DNA from: Bacteroidaceae bacterium
Lineage (GTDB): Bacteria; Bacteroidota; Bacteroidia; Bacteroidales; Bacteroidaceae
DNA: 32,565 bases
Reading direction: 5' to 3'
Assembly (NCBI GenBank): GCA_017617575.1
Contig: JAFZVY010000079.1
Span: 1 to 32,565, forward strand
Part shown: positions 1 to 8,358 of the stretch, piece by piece
How the letters are laid out: the number at the start of each line of letters is the position of its first letter
Position numbering within the stretch: position 1 is the stretch's first letter
Position numbers and translations under genes: made by a program
Notes under the pieces: generated by a model
Databases searched by the model: none
Seen by the model: only the letters and a program-made list of their open reading frames with translations
Told to the model about the DNA's origin: nothing

Positions 1-1
1 T

Positions 2-114
2 ACTTGGGTGGTTTTAGCCTCGGGGTTCCACCTCTTCCCATCCCGAACAGAGAAGTTAAGCCCGAGCGCGCCGATGGTACTGCACCGCAATGTGGGAGAG
101 TAGGTCGCCGCCTT
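2..114 (+). rRNA. rrf: 5S ribosomal RNA
   Basis: The sequence carries the conserved 5S core: the CCACCTCTTCCCATCCCGAA segment at about 28-47, the GAACAGAGAAGTTAAGCCC segment, then CCGATGGTACTGC and GGGAGAGTAGGTCGCCGCC. The terminal helix can be drawn between GGTGG at 7-11 and CCGCC at 108-112. The gene is near full length (about 113 bases), but its 5' edge lies at the window boundary. In Bacteroidota the 5S gene closes the 16S-23S-5S operon, so the rest of the operon probably lies to the left. The exact ends are estimated. Confidence 0.93.
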
Positions 115-124
115 CTTAGGAAGT

Positions 125-155
125 CTCCAGCAGAAATGCTGGAGGCTTTTTCTTT
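125..155 (+). terminator. Rho-independent terminator after 5S rRNA
   Basis: CTCCAGCA (125-132) pairs perfectly with TGCTGGAG (137-144) across a four-base loop, followed by GCTTTTTCTTT. It lies about ten bases after the 5S end and should terminate the rRNA operon. A second palindrome follows at once, with a 12-base arm at 148-159 and its complement at 162-173, reusing the T-tract. Confidence 0.85.
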
Positions 156-350
156 GTGCTTGCACAAAGAAAAGTTAAAAGTTATAAATTATAAGTTAAA
201 AGTTGGGCTGGCGCACGGAAAGCAGGCTTGCGTACAGTGGAGTAATGCTGGCTTGTTTTTCATGAAAGGCAAGAGCCAAGGACGGCTCTTGAGGCATGGT
301 GATGTGCGCGCAAAGGGTGAGTGAAGTGTGAAGTTATGAGTAGAAGATAC
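156..350. other. Gene-free stretch after the rRNA operon
   Basis: No credible coding sequence is visible. Positions 170-204 hold an AT-rich repeat in which AAGTTAAAAGTT occurs twice around ATAAATTATA. Positions 271-290 hold one copy of the AAGGAC-loop hairpin repeat that recurs upstream of trpS. The rest shows nothing recognisable. Confidence 0.6.
271..290. repeat. AAGGAC-loop hairpin repeat, copy 1
   Basis: AAGAGCC and GGCTCTT form a perfect 7-bp stem around the loop AAGGAC. The copies at 1632-1777 have the same loop and the same inner GCC/GGC pairs, but a GCAGCC/GGCTGC stem. The outer stem bases therefore differ while pairing is kept. Confidence 0.7.
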
Positions 351-387
351 AAAAAAGGCTCGCATACGGATGGTGTGCGAGCCTTTT
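351..387 (-). terminator. Terminator of trpS
   Basis: AAAAGGCTCGCA (353-364) and TGCGAGCCTTTT (376-387) form a perfect 12-bp stem. Read on the minus strand, the hairpin ends in a run of T at 356-351. It begins about 30 bases downstream of the trpS stop. Confidence 0.88.
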
Positions 388-415
388 GGCGTATTGTGGG
401 ATGTTTGTTGTGCTT

Positions 416-1549
416 TTATTTGTTTTGCTCTGCAAAACGTTTTGCCTGCTCTGCAATGAGCTCCTTGTCGTCAAAGTAGTCGATACGCATGGCGTGACGT
501 ACTTCTGCAAGGGTCTTGGCACCGACCTTGCGGGCTTCTTCTGTTCCGCGCTTGAGAATCTCGTAAACGCCTGGGATGTCCTTCTCGTATTCCTTACGAC
601 GGAGACGAATTGGCTCAAGACGGTCGTTAAGGACGTTGAGGAGGAACTTCTTGCAAGTTCCGTCACCGAGTCCGCCACGCATGTAGTGGTCTTTGAGCTC
701 CTGAAGGTTCTTGTACTCTGGAAGGTACTTCTCGAAGTCAGAGTCCTCGCAGAATGCGTCAAGATAAACGAATACAGTATTCTGGTAGTGATGCTCGTTA
801 CCTTCGGCATCTGTGTATGTTCCCTCAAGGTGACCTGGGTCTTCAATGTTTAGGTGAAGTGGGTCTGTGAACATTGAGTTAACCTTCTTCTTGAGCTCCT
901 TTGGTGAGTCAGAGAGGTAGATGCAATTGCCGAGTGACTTGGACATCTTTGCCTTGCCGTCTGTTCCTGGGAGACGAAGACAAGCTGCATTGTCTGGAAG
1001 AAGTATGTTTGGTTCTACGAGCACTTCACCATAGATATTGTTGAAGCGACGTACAATCTCGTTTGTCTGTTCGAGCATAGGCTTCTGGTCTTCACCTACT
1101 GGTACTGTAGTGGCCTTGAAGAGGGTGATGTCTGCTGCCTGTGAGATAGGGTAGCAGAAGAAGCCTGTTGGGATGTTTGCCTCGAAGTTGCGAGCCTGAA
1201 TCTCTGACTTGACAGTTGGGTTGCGCTGGAGGCGACTTACCGTCACGAGGTTCATGTAGTAGAAGCTAAGTTCTGTGAGTTCAGGAACGGCACTCTGAAT
1301 AAAGATGTTGCACTTGTTTGGGTCGAGACCTGCAGAGAGGTAATCGAGAGCAACCTCAATAACGTTCTGGCGAATCTTTTCTGGGTTATCTGCGTTGTCA
1401 GTCAAGGCCTGAGCGTCAGCAATCATAATGAATATCTTGTCGAACTCTCCTGAGTTCTGGAGTTCCACGCGTCGGCGTAATGAGCCTACATAGTGACCAA
1501 TGTGGAGCTTACCTGTAGGACGGTCGCCTGTGAGTATAATCTTTTCCAT
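416..1549 (-). CDS. trpS: Tryptophanyl-tRNA synthetase
   Basis: The 377-residue product charges tRNA-Trp with tryptophan in the cytoplasm and is a class I aminoacyl-tRNA synthetase. The N-terminus reads [17 protein letters not shown], containing the HIGH signature of the Rossmann-fold ATP site, and KMSKS appears near residue 215. The length is close to that of single-domain bacterial TrpS, slightly longer than the E. coli enzyme. The reading frame is open upstream to 1579, but a consensus promoter -7 element at 1577-1584 puts the transcription start near 1572. That makes the ATG at 1549 the start and gives a leader of only about 23 bases. A strong terminator lies beyond the stop, so the gene is probably transcribed alone. 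No T-box or leader peptide is visible. Confidence 0.97.
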   Translation of the reverse strand: MEKIILTGDRPTGKLHIGHYVGSLRRRVELQNSGEFDKIFIMIADAQALTDNADNPEKIRQNVIEVALDYLSAGLDPNKCNIFIQSAVPELTELSFYYMNLVTVSRLQRNPTVKSEIQARNFEANIPTGFFCYPISQAADITLFKATTVPVGEDQKPMLEQTNEIVRRFNNIYGEVLVEPNILLPDNAACLRLPGTDGKAKMSKSLGNCIYLSDSPKELKKKVNSMFTDPLHLNIEDPGHLEGTYTDAEGNEHHYQNTVFVYLDAFCEDSDFEKYLPEYKNLQELKDHYMRGGLGDGTCKKFLLNVLNDRLEPIRLRRKEYEKDIPGVYEILKRGTEEARKVGAKTLAEVRHAMRIDYFDDKELIAEQAKRFAEQNK

Positions 1550-1576
1550 TTTTTGTTTATGTTGTCTATTTTGATG

Positions 1577-1608
1577 CAAAGATACGACTTAGTGCGCTAA
1601 ATGCCAAA
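1577..1608 (-). promoter_or_regulatory. trpS promoter (Bacteroidota type)
   Basis: On the minus strand, TTTG (1608-1605) is followed after exactly 20 bases by TATCTTTG (1584-1577). This matches the Bacteroidota -33/-7 consensus TTTG...TAnnTTTG. The predicted transcript starts near 1572 and excludes the upstream in-frame start at 1579. Confidence 0.8.
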
Positions 1609-1629
1609 TAATAGTGCGGAATTATGGGG

Positions 1630-1851
1630 GAGCAGCCAAAGACGGCTGCAAGAAAAGGGAAGGATGCGGTAATGGGGCGGCAGAAGAGGGCAGGAATGGA
1701 GAGAGAGCATAGGGATAGAGACGCAGCCAAGGACGGCTGCGAAAGGGGAATGCATGGAAGCAGCCAAGGACGGCTGCTGGTAAAGAGGGGACTGCCAAGG
1801 GTGGCTGCTGATGATGGGAGACTGCAATGGAACTGCTGGGACGGCTGCTTT
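1630..1851. repeat. Purine-rich block with AAGGAC-loop hairpin repeats
   Basis: This block makes up most of the 304-base gap between the helix-hairpin-helix gene and trpS. Clear copies of GCAGCCAAGGACGGCTGC lie at 1723-1740 and 1760-1777, with a one-base loop variant (AAAGAC) at 1632-1649. Weaker relatives lie near 1794-1805 and 1833-1848. Each clear copy is a 6-bp stem with a 6-base loop. The plus strand is strongly purine-rich between copies, with runs of G, GA and GGA. No T-run follows the stems on either strand, so they are not ordinary terminators. Copy spacing is irregular (91 and 37 bases), unlike a CRISPR array. Confidence 0.75.
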
Positions 1852-1853
1852 GG

Positions 1854-3887
1854 CTAAAACTTGAGGCGAAGCTGAATTTGTAGGTCTTCCTTGTGAGGGG
1901 AAAGGATGGATTGCGTGCCTGGACCGATGGTTTGCTTGTTGTGGAAATGGGTGGTGCCAATCTTGCTTGTGATGGTAAGGTTTGGGGTAAGTGGAATGGA
2001 AGCCAATGCTATAATCCTGAAGCCTTCGTAGTAGTAACTGGACATGCCGAAGGTGTAGAGGAGGCTTGGCTCATAGCTGTAGATACGTGCGTTGTAGGTG
2101 TCTGTGTTGAAGTATGTGGCTGATATGTTGAAGCGTGTCTTGTTGCTTTTCCATTGCACCTGCTCACTTATGGCATAGCCGTATTCCTTGTTGTTTGGGT
2201 CAAAGTCTATCATGATGCCGTTGAGGGTTGTCTTGAAGGAAAGCTTGTCTGTGGCGTTGTATGTGCATGATAGTCGCAGGTTGTGGGAGGTGTTGTAGAG
2301 TAGTGCCTTGATGGTGTCTGTTTTAGATTTGTGAAAGACAAAGTCTTTTTGCTTGCTCTTCATCTTGTAGCGAAGGGCAAAATCGAGGGTCTTTGATGGG
2401 GTATAGCTTATCTGAACAAGTCCGTCAAAGCCATGTGAACTGCTACTTACCTGATATTTCAACCAAGGGAAGTAGTAGAAATCGAGATGAGCGTCAATGG
2501 TTGTCCTTCTTATTGCCTTGCTGTTCCAGCCAATGAAGATGCCTTGCTCGTTTTGCGGCAAGGAGTTTTCGCTAAAGGCATTGCTGTTTATGGAAACATA
2601 CTTGTGGCTGTAATAGCGTTGTATGAGTGTTAGTGTGTTTGAAGGGTTCATGTTCCAGATGATGGTGTTTAAGGTGGCTATTCCTCCTTTGTTGCCTGAT
2701 GCCGTTTCGCCAAGGAAAGCCCATTTCCTGTCCTTGTAACCGTAGGAAAGGCTGTATGAAAGGAAGTCATTGCCTTTGGCATTATGGAATCTGTACAGGG
2801 ATGCTGGCGTGTCGTACTTCGGCATCAAAGGAAGGGAGAAGTGGGTGTAAGCCATGGTTGCTGACAGCTGTATGCTGTTGCGCTCCCAATGTATGTTACC
2901 GCCAATGTCCGTTACGGACGTGTTGCCTTTCTTGCTTTTCTCGAGTATCGTTCTGTGCAATCCGTCTGTCTTGAGTGACGTTATTCCTGTGCCGTCCTTG
3001 TTGATGTTGGCGTCTATGTTCCTATATGAGGCGAATGCGGAAATAAGGAAACTCTTGCATTTAATGGTTGTGGCACCTCCCGTGAAATAGTTTGCCTCGG
3101 TAAGTGAAGAGTGTCTTGTTATGCCTCTGTCCATCTTATCCATCTTGCCAAACATCATGCCCTTGCCGAAGCTTGTGCCTGTGTTCACCACGAGTCCTTG
3201 TCCGAAGCTTATCCTGTAGTTGCCTATGATTGCGTTCTGGATGCAACCTATGTCCTGTATCTGTGCATAGCCCGTCATGTAGTCTATGCTTTTCTCGCCC
3301 GGGTCTTTCTCTGCTTGTATGCCTAAATGAAGGTGCTCCATGCTGTTTAGCCTGTAACGTATGGAGTGGTATAGTCGGCTGCCCTCATAGTGCTTGTTAT
3401 CTGACGTTCCTTGATAGTCCTTGTAGCCTTCCTGAGTGTAGAAAGGTATGTCCGTTCGTGCGGTCACCTCGTTCCTTATATTGCTTAGCAAAAGTGATGG
3501 CGTAATCTTGTTTGGCGTGTCGCCTGCATAGCAGAAGAGGCGGAGGAACTGGCGAGTGTCCTTGTCGATGGATGGTACGTACATCAGTTCGCCAAGCGAA
3601 ACCATGGCTCCGTTGGCTACTATATAATAAAGTATGTCCTTAATCTGTGATGAGGAGAGGAAAGGAAGCTGTGCAAGCTCCTGTTCCGATGTGTTGTTAA
3701 AGTTAATCTTGTTGGTGTGTATTTCGAGTAGCTCGTCAAAGAGGATATCGTTGCGTGAGTCATCGTCGAAAGGGTGGTAACGCTCCACGAAGTCGTCCCA
3801 TGTCATCTGCTGGGCATTGGCTCTGTCTGCCCCAAACGACCATAGGATAATGAAGAGTGCAAGTATGTATTTCCCTGTCTTTTTCAT
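1854..3887 (-). CDS. Helix-hairpin-helix, beta-barrel-like exported protein
   Basis: The product has 677 residues. It begins MKKTGKYILALFIILW and has an Ala-Asn-Ala cleavage site near residue 25, a standard signal peptide. Residues about 50-110 contain a helix-hairpin-helix-like stretch (FNNTSEQELAQLPFLSSSQI, then LMYVPSID) of the kind seen in ComEA-like domains. The remainder is rich in alternating aromatic and polar segments, suggesting an outer membrane beta-barrel, and ends in LKF. This domain pairing recurs in Bacteroidota proteins of unknown function. The frame is open upstream to 4034, but the signal peptide and a TATATTTG -7 element at 3917-3910 support the ATG at 3887. The exported location argues against a role in chromosomal DNA repair despite the divergent recJ neighbour. 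Function is unknown. Confidence 0.85.
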   Translation of the reverse strand: MKKTGKYILALFIILWSFGADRANAQQMTWDDFVERYHPFDDDSRNDILFDELLEIHTNKINFNNTSEQELAQLPFLSSSQIKDILYYIVANGAMVSLGELMYVPSIDKDTRQFLRLFCYAGDTPNKITPSLLLSNIRNEVTARTDIPFYTQEGYKDYQGTSDNKHYEGSRLYHSIRYRLNSMEHLHLGIQAEKDPGEKSIDYMTGYAQIQDIGCIQNAIIGNYRISFGQGLVVNTGTSFGKGMMFGKMDKMDRGITRHSSLTEANYFTGGATTIKCKSFLISAFASYRNIDANINKDGTGITSLKTDGLHRTILEKSKKGNTSVTDIGGNIHWERNSIQLSATMAYTHFSLPLMPKYDTPASLYRFHNAKGNDFLSYSLSYGYKDRKWAFLGETASGNKGGIATLNTIIWNMNPSNTLTLIQRYYSHKYVSINSNAFSENSLPQNEQGIFIGWNSKAIRRTTIDAHLDFYYFPWLKYQVSSSSHGFDGLVQISYTPSKTLDFALRYKMKSKQKDFVFHKSKTDTIKALLYNTSHNLRLSCTYNATDKLSFKTTLNGIMIDFDPNNKEYGYAISEQVQWKSNKTRFNISATYFNTDTYNARIYSYEPSLLYTFGMSSYYYEGFRIIALASIPLTPNLTITSKIGTTHFHNKQTIGPGTQSILSPHKEDLQIQLRLKF

Positions 3888-3909
3888 TGGCTCGATAACT
3901 CTGACTATG

Positions 3910-3944
3910 CAAATATATGCTTTTATGTGTAGGATGAGGGCAAA
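3910..3944 (-). promoter_or_regulatory. Promoter of the helix-hairpin-helix gene
   Basis: TATATTTG (3917-3910, minus strand) matches the Bacteroidota -7 consensus and would start transcription about 18 bases before the ATG. A TTTG lies at 3944-3941, but the 23-base spacing is longer than usual. Confidence 0.55.
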
Positions 3945-4085
3945 TAATCCGATAAACTGTGATTGATGTGGCATTTCTATCACAAATGTGAGTATTTTGT
4001 CGTGTTTTATGATTTTTTTGCTTGTATTGTTCATATTTTATCATCATTTTTTTTTACCTTTACAAACTATAATGTATAAGTGTAT

Positions 4086-4139
4086 CCCTTAATTAACTGT
4101 GTTGCTGTTTCATTTGTATGTTACATAGCAGTTTAAGGG
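4086..4139. repeat. Inverted repeat in the leader region of recJ
   Basis: CCCTTAA (4086-4092) pairs with TTAAGGG (4133-4139), and after a three-base bulge ACTG pairs with CAGT. It lies in the 321-base divergent gap between the helix-hairpin-helix gene and recJ, about 70 bases before the recJ start. It could be an RNA leader structure or an operator. I found no consensus recJ promoter; the rest of the gap is AT-rich and otherwise featureless. Confidence 0.45.
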
Positions 4140-4208
4140 AGTTAATTATATGTAAGCGTCGGAACGGACCGATGCAATTTAATACGAAGAAAAAAATGAT
4201 AAATATAA

Positions 4209-5933
4209 ATGGACTACAAATGGAATCTAACACCTCCTACAACGGAACAAGAGGACTTGGCGAAAGCCCTGGCTGACGCGGTGGGCATTACGCCAATCGT
4301 CAGCAGGTTGCTTGTCGGTAGAGGTATTACTACTCCTGAGGCTGCAAAGTCTTATTTCCGTCCGCTCTTGCATGAGTTGCACGACCCATTCCTTATGTTG
4401 GACATGGACAAGGCGGTGGAAAGGCTTAACGAGGCGATGGGTAGGAAGGAGCGCATCATGATCTATGGCGATTATGATGTGGACGGCTGTACTGCCGTGG
4501 CTCTTGTGTACCGCTTCCTCCAGCAGTTCTACAGCAACATTGAGTGCTACATCCCAGACCGATACGAAGAGGGATATGGCGTTTCGATTCAGGGCGTGGA
4601 CTATGCTGCGGAACAAGGCGTCAAGCTCATCATTGTTCTTGATTGTGGCATTAAGGCTATCGACGAGATTGCCTATGCAAAGGAGAAAGGCATCGACTTC
4701 ATCATATGCGACCATCATGTGCCTGATGAAGTGTTACCTCCTGCCGTGGCGATACTTAACGCCAAGCGCAAGGAATCCACTTATCCTTACAGCGACCTCT
4801 CTGGTTGTGGCGTAGGATTTAAGTTTATGCAAGCTTTTGCCATAAGCAATGGCATCAGCTTCAGCACTCTCATCCCTCTGCTTGACCTCACGGTGGTCAG
4901 CATTGCTGCCGACATCGTGCCGATAATGGGTGAGAATCGTATATTGGCATACCACGGCTTGCGACAGCTCAACAACAATCCGAGCGTTGGTCTCAAGGCG
5001 GTCATTGACGTGTGCGGACTTACAGGCAAGGACATCACCATGTCCGACATCATCTTCAAGATTGGTCCTCGCATCAATGCCTCTGGCCGTATGCAGAACG
5101 GCAAGGAGTCCGTACTCCTGCTTGTGGAGCATAACTATCAGGCTGCACTTGAGAAGGCACGCCAGATTAACCAGTACAACGATGAGCGCAAGGAACTCGA
5201 CAAGAAGATGACGGAGGAAGCCAACAGCATCGTGGAGAAGATACCTGAACTCATGAACCAGTCTGCCATCGTTATATATAATGAGGACTGGCACAAGGGA
5301 GTCATCGGTATCGTTGCGTCACGTCTCACCGAGGTCTATTACCGACCTGCGGTTGTGCTCACTCGCTCCGGTGATGTGGTGACTGGCTCTGCACGAAGTG
5401 TCAGCGGATTCGATGTGTACAAGGCGATACAGTCATGTGGCGACCTTCTTGAGAACTTCGGAGGCCATACCTATGCGGCAGGTCTCTCGATGAAGGTGGA
5501 GAACGTGGAAGCCTTCAAGGAACGCTTTGAGCAGTACGTGTCCACACACATTGAGACGGAACAGACGCTTGCAAGCCTTGAGATAGATGCGGAGATAAGC
5601 TTCTCCGACATCAACCAGCGTCTCTACCTTGAGTTGAAGAAGATGCGCCCGTTCGGACCTGACAACATCAAGCCTGTGTTCTGTACGCGCCAAGTGTACG
5701 ACTACGGTACGAGCAAGGTCGTGGGACGTGAGCAGGAGCACATCAAGCTCGAACTCGTCGATGGAGAGTCTAATAAGGTGATGAACGGAATAGCCTTCGG
5801 ACAGAGTGCCCAGGCACGCTATATCAAGACGAAGCGTTCGTTCGACATAGCCTACAGCATAGAGGATAACACCCACAAGCGTGGGGAAGTACAGTTGCTT
5901 ATAGAAGATATAAAGGCACGCGAAGAATTGTGA
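4209..5933 (+). CDS. recJ: Single-stranded-DNA-specific exonuclease RecJ
   Basis: This 574-residue cytoplasmic enzyme degrades single-stranded DNA 5' to 3' in recombination and repair. Its DHH phosphoesterase motifs are visible: GDYDVDGCTA near residue 90, LDCGIKA and then ICDHHVPD near residues 142-170, and DIVPIMGENR. The DHHA1-type GGHTYAAGL motif lies near residue 420, preceded by GSARSV. GPRINASGRM, typical of RecJ, is also present. Length equals that of the usual bacterial protein (E. coli 577). The ATG at 4209 gives the expected short N-terminal extension. The last base pairs overlap the recQ start (GTGA), so both repair enzymes should be translated from one message. Confidence 0.97.
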   Translation: MDYKWNLTPPTTEQEDLAKALADAVGITPIVSRLLVGRGITTPEAAKSYFRPLLHELHDPFLMLDMDKAVERLNEAMGRKERIMIYGDYDVDGCTAVALVYRFLQQFYSNIECYIPDRYEEGYGVSIQGVDYAAEQGVKLIIVLDCGIKAIDEIAYAKEKGIDFIICDHHVPDEVLPPAVAILNAKRKESTYPYSDLSGCGVGFKFMQAFAISNGISFSTLIPLLDLTVVSIAADIVPIMGENRILAYHGLRQLNNNPSVGLKAVIDVCGLTGKDITMSDIIFKIGPRINASGRMQNGKESVLLLVEHNYQAALEKARQINQYNDERKELDKKMTEEANSIVEKIPELMNQSAIVIYNEDWHKGVIGIVASRLTEVYYRPAVVLTRSGDVVTGSARSVSGFDVYKAIQSCGDLLENFGGHTYAAGLSMKVENVEAFKERFEQYVSTHIETEQTLASLEIDAEISFSDINQRLYLELKKMRPFGPDNIKPVFCTRQVYDYGTSKVVGREQEHIKLELVDGESNKVMNGIAFGQSAQARYIKTKRSFDIAYSIEDNTHKRGEVQLLIEDIKAREEL

Positions 5934-7843
5934 ACAATACATACTTGGACATATTACGACAGTACTGGGGTTATGATTCCTTCCGAGGTATTCAGGAGGA
6001 AATCATAACCTCGGTTTGTGAAGGCCACGACACACTTGGACTAATGCCTACTGGTGGCGGCAAGTCCATCTGCTTTCAGGTGCCAGCCTTGTCCATGGAT
6101 GGTATATGTATAGTCGTCACGCCACTCATTGCACTGATGAAGGACCAGGTCACACAGCTGAGGGCGCGAGGCATCAAGGCGGCAGCCGTCTATTCGGGAA
6201 TGATGCATGACGAGATAGTCCGCACGTTCGACAACTGCATCCTTGGCGACTACAAGTTCCTCTATCTCTCGCCTGAGCGACTTGCCACGGAACTATTCCT
6301 GCAGAAGCTCGTGCGTATGCGCAAGGTGTGCATGATTACCGTTGACGAGGCACACTGTGTGTCACAATGGGGTTACGACTTCCGTCCCTCATACCTTGAG
6401 ATAGCCAAGGCGCGCCACGTCCTTCCGTACCATGTGCCAGTCCTTGCACTTACCGCAACCGCCACACCGGAGGTGGTGAAGGACATACAGGACAAGCTCG
6501 AGTTCCCGGACTATCGGGCATACTCCATGAGTTTTGAGCGCAAGAACATCATATATGTCGTGAGGCACACCACCAACAAGGCAGACGAGATGTTGCGAAT
6601 ACTCAATGGAGTGACTCAGGGTAGCGCAATAGTCTATACGCGTAGCCGAAGGATGACCACCGAGATAGCACGCTTCCTCCTTGACAACGGCATCACGGCT
6701 GATGCCTATCATGCAGGACTCACGGCAGCCGAGAAGGACATCCGACAGACCAACTGGACCAAGGGACGTAACCGAGTCATGGTGGCAACCAACGCATTTG
6801 GCATGGGAATAGACAAGCCCGACGTGCGTGTCGTCATACATTACAACATACCAGACTCCATGGAAGCCTACTTTCAGGAAGCAGGACGAGCAGGACGTGA
6901 CGGACAGGCATCGTATGCAGTCCTGCTTGTGGAGAAGGGAGACAAGGCAACGCTCACCCGTCGAGTGCCGGAGACATACCCGGACATCGACTACATACGT
7001 CAGACCTACGAGAACATGAGCTGCTTCCTTCAGGTCGGAGTGGGAGAGGCAGAAGGCCGTACCTTCGACTTCAGCCTTGAGAAGTTCTGTACCGTGTTCC
7101 GTCAGTTCCCGGTCCATACAGATAGCGCACTCCGACTGCTCACCAATGCAGGCTACATCGAGTATCACGAGAATCAGGACTTCCGTTCCCTCGTCAAGGT
7201 ACTTGTGCGAAAGGAAGCACTCTACCGACTCAACGACAACGGACAGGACCAAGACACCGTGACACAGGCCATACTCCGAATGTACACCGGAGTCTTTGCC
7301 GATTGCGTGCCTATCGAGGAAATGATGATAGCACACTACACAGGGCTAAGCCCCGAACGCATATATGCCATCCTCAAGTCCATGCGCCAGAACCGCATCA
7401 TCGAGTACATACCACACCGAAGCGTGCCTACCATCACCTTCACACGTCCGCGAGTGGATACCGAACGCATCTACCTTGCCCCATCCGTCTATCAAGACCG
7501 AATGAAGGACTACAAGACACGCATCGCCAATATGATAGAGTACGCCTATTCGGACTACACATGTCGAAGCCGCCTCCTTCTCGAGTACTTTGGTGAGGAA
7601 GTGACAGAAGACTGCGGACAGTGTGATGTGTGCCTGAAGCGAAAGCACATGAACGAGGAAGAGCGCAAGACGATGGATGCCTGCCGTGTCATACGCAAGC
7701 ATCTGTCAGATGGCGAAGCACATTCCGTGGAATCCCTCACATCGCTTGGCATACCATCGGAACAGCTTCACTCAGCACTCCGACTTATGGCAGACGAAGA
7801 GGAAATAATGGTCAATGGGGATAAGGTAAGTTTAGCACCATAA
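5930..7843 (+). CDS. recQ: ATP-dependent DNA helicase RecQ, short form without HRDC
   Basis: The 637-residue 3'-5' helicase works with RecJ in repair. Visible motifs are motif 0 (YWGYDSFRGIQ), Walker A TGGGKS near residue 43, DEAHCVSQWGYDFRPSY with the aromatic-rich loop, and QEAGRAGRDG (motif VI). Near residues 543-567 the four zinc-binding cysteines are present (TCRSR, then DCGQCDVC). Only about 65 residues follow, resembling a reduced winged helix, and no HRDC domain is present. The start is GTG at 5930, overlapping the recJ TGA. No ATG occurs upstream of motif 0, so this rare start is required. The GTGA overlap implies translational coupling. Bacteroidota often carry a second, longer RecQ, which may be elsewhere in this genome. 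Confidence 0.96.
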   Translation: MNNTYLDILRQYWGYDSFRGIQEEIITSVCEGHDTLGLMPTGGGKSICFQVPALSMDGICIVVTPLIALMKDQVTQLRARGIKAAAVYSGMMHDEIVRTFDNCILGDYKFLYLSPERLATELFLQKLVRMRKVCMITVDEAHCVSQWGYDFRPSYLEIAKARHVLPYHVPVLALTATATPEVVKDIQDKLEFPDYRAYSMSFERKNIIYVVRHTTNKADEMLRILNGVTQGSAIVYTRSRRMTTEIARFLLDNGITADAYHAGLTAAEKDIRQTNWTKGRNRVMVATNAFGMGIDKPDVRVVIHYNIPDSMEAYFQEAGRAGRDGQASYAVLLVEKGDKATLTRRVPETYPDIDYIRQTYENMSCFLQVGVGEAEGRTFDFSLEKFCTVFRQFPVHTDSALRLLTNAGYIEYHENQDFRSLVKVLVRKEALYRLNDNGQDQDTVTQAILRMYTGVFADCVPIEEMMIAHYTGLSPERIYAILKSMRQNRIIEYIPHRSVPTITFTRPRVDTERIYLAPSVYQDRMKDYKTRIANMIEYAYSDYTCRSRLLLEYFGEEVTEDCGQCDVCLKRKHMNEEERKTMDACRVIRKHLSDGEAHSVESLTSLGIPSEQLHSALRLMADEEEIMVNGDKVSLAP

Positions 7844-7865
7844 CCACCAAATTTAGTGAAGCGTC

Positions 7866-7947
7866 ATAACTTATTAACTTCTCGCTTTTAACTAAACTTT
7901 TAACTTTTAATTTTTAACTTTTAATTTCCGACTTCCCCTTGGGGAAG
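7866..7947. repeat. AT-rich repeat plus CTTCCCC/GGGGAAG palindrome
   Basis: Positions 7866-7927 repeat variants of CTTTTAA and TTTTAACTTTTAA. They are followed by CTTCCCC-TT-GGGGAAG at 7932-7947, a 7-bp inverted repeat. The palindrome lies immediately before the start of the small TPR gene and resembles the G+C-rich elements at 25460, 29027 and 31943. Confidence 0.6.
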
Positions 7948-7954
7948 GTGTGTT

Positions 7955-8236
7955 ATGAACAGTCATTTAGAATCAGCCAAAGAGGCAATAAAGAACAAGG
8001 ACCTCATTACCGCAACGGTAGAGGCAACGGCAGCCATCAACGAAGATGAGCGATGTGCCGAGGCATACATCATACGCGCCCAGTTGAGCATCATGTTCGG
8101 CGACCGTGAAGGTGCAGCCAACGACTTCAAGAAAGCGGCAGAACTCAATCCGTCACTACTCGACAGCATCAATGGCGAGTATAAGAACAAGGAAGAAAAC
8201 CCTACCTTCAAAGTCCCAGGACTAAGGAAGAAGTAG
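7955..8236 (+). CDS. Small tetratricopeptide-repeat protein
   Basis: This 93-residue protein has no signal peptide or membrane segment. Residues about 3-70 make two TPR-like helix pairs: ESAKEAIKNKDLITATVEAT and then AYIIRAQLSIMFGDREGAAND, followed by FKKAAELNPSLLDSI. The alanine, glycine and proline positions fit the TPR consensus. The tail is basic (GLRKK). It follows recQ in the same direction after about 110 bases of repeat, so it may be co-transcribed. TPRs bind other proteins, but the partner cannot be deduced. The ATG follows the CTTCCCC/GGGGAAG palindrome by only seven bases, so that hairpin would be close to the initiation site. Confidence 0.85.
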   Translation: MNSHLESAKEAIKNKDLITATVEATAAINEDERCAEAYIIRAQLSIMFGDREGAANDFKKAAELNPSLLDSINGEYKNKEENPTFKVPGLRKK

Positions 8237-8244
8237 GGGGAGGG

Positions 8245-8270
8245 TAATGAGCAATGAGTAATGAGTAATT
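8245..8270. repeat. AATGAGT tandem repeat
   Basis: Variants of the heptamer AATGAGT/AATGAGC occur about three times in succession between the convergent TPR and cystatin-like genes. It is one of several short AT-rich tandem tracts at gene borders in this window. Confidence 0.5.
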
Positions 8271-8358
8271 ATCGTGGTGAGTAACAAGTCGAGGCGTTCC
8301 CACAGAGTGAATGGATGTCACAAAAGCCTAATCCCGCATTTCGCATTCCGATTATGCA

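Noticed and set aside
160..415. tRNA gene after the rRNA operon
   Set aside because: No cloverleaf with TTCGA-like loop and acceptor stem could be drawn.
386..853. A 155-residue open frame antisense to the 3' end of trpS
   Set aside because: It starts inside the trpS terminator and has no motif. The TrpS reading is certain.
1632..1848. CRISPR-like array
   Set aside because: The repeats are only 18 bases, the spacing is irregular (91, 37 bases and shorter), spacers are purine-rich and similar, and no cas genes are present.
6389..7336. A 315-residue open frame on the strand opposite recQ
   Set aside because: It lies entirely inside recQ, shows no recognisable domain, and follows the codon structure of the real gene in mirror image.
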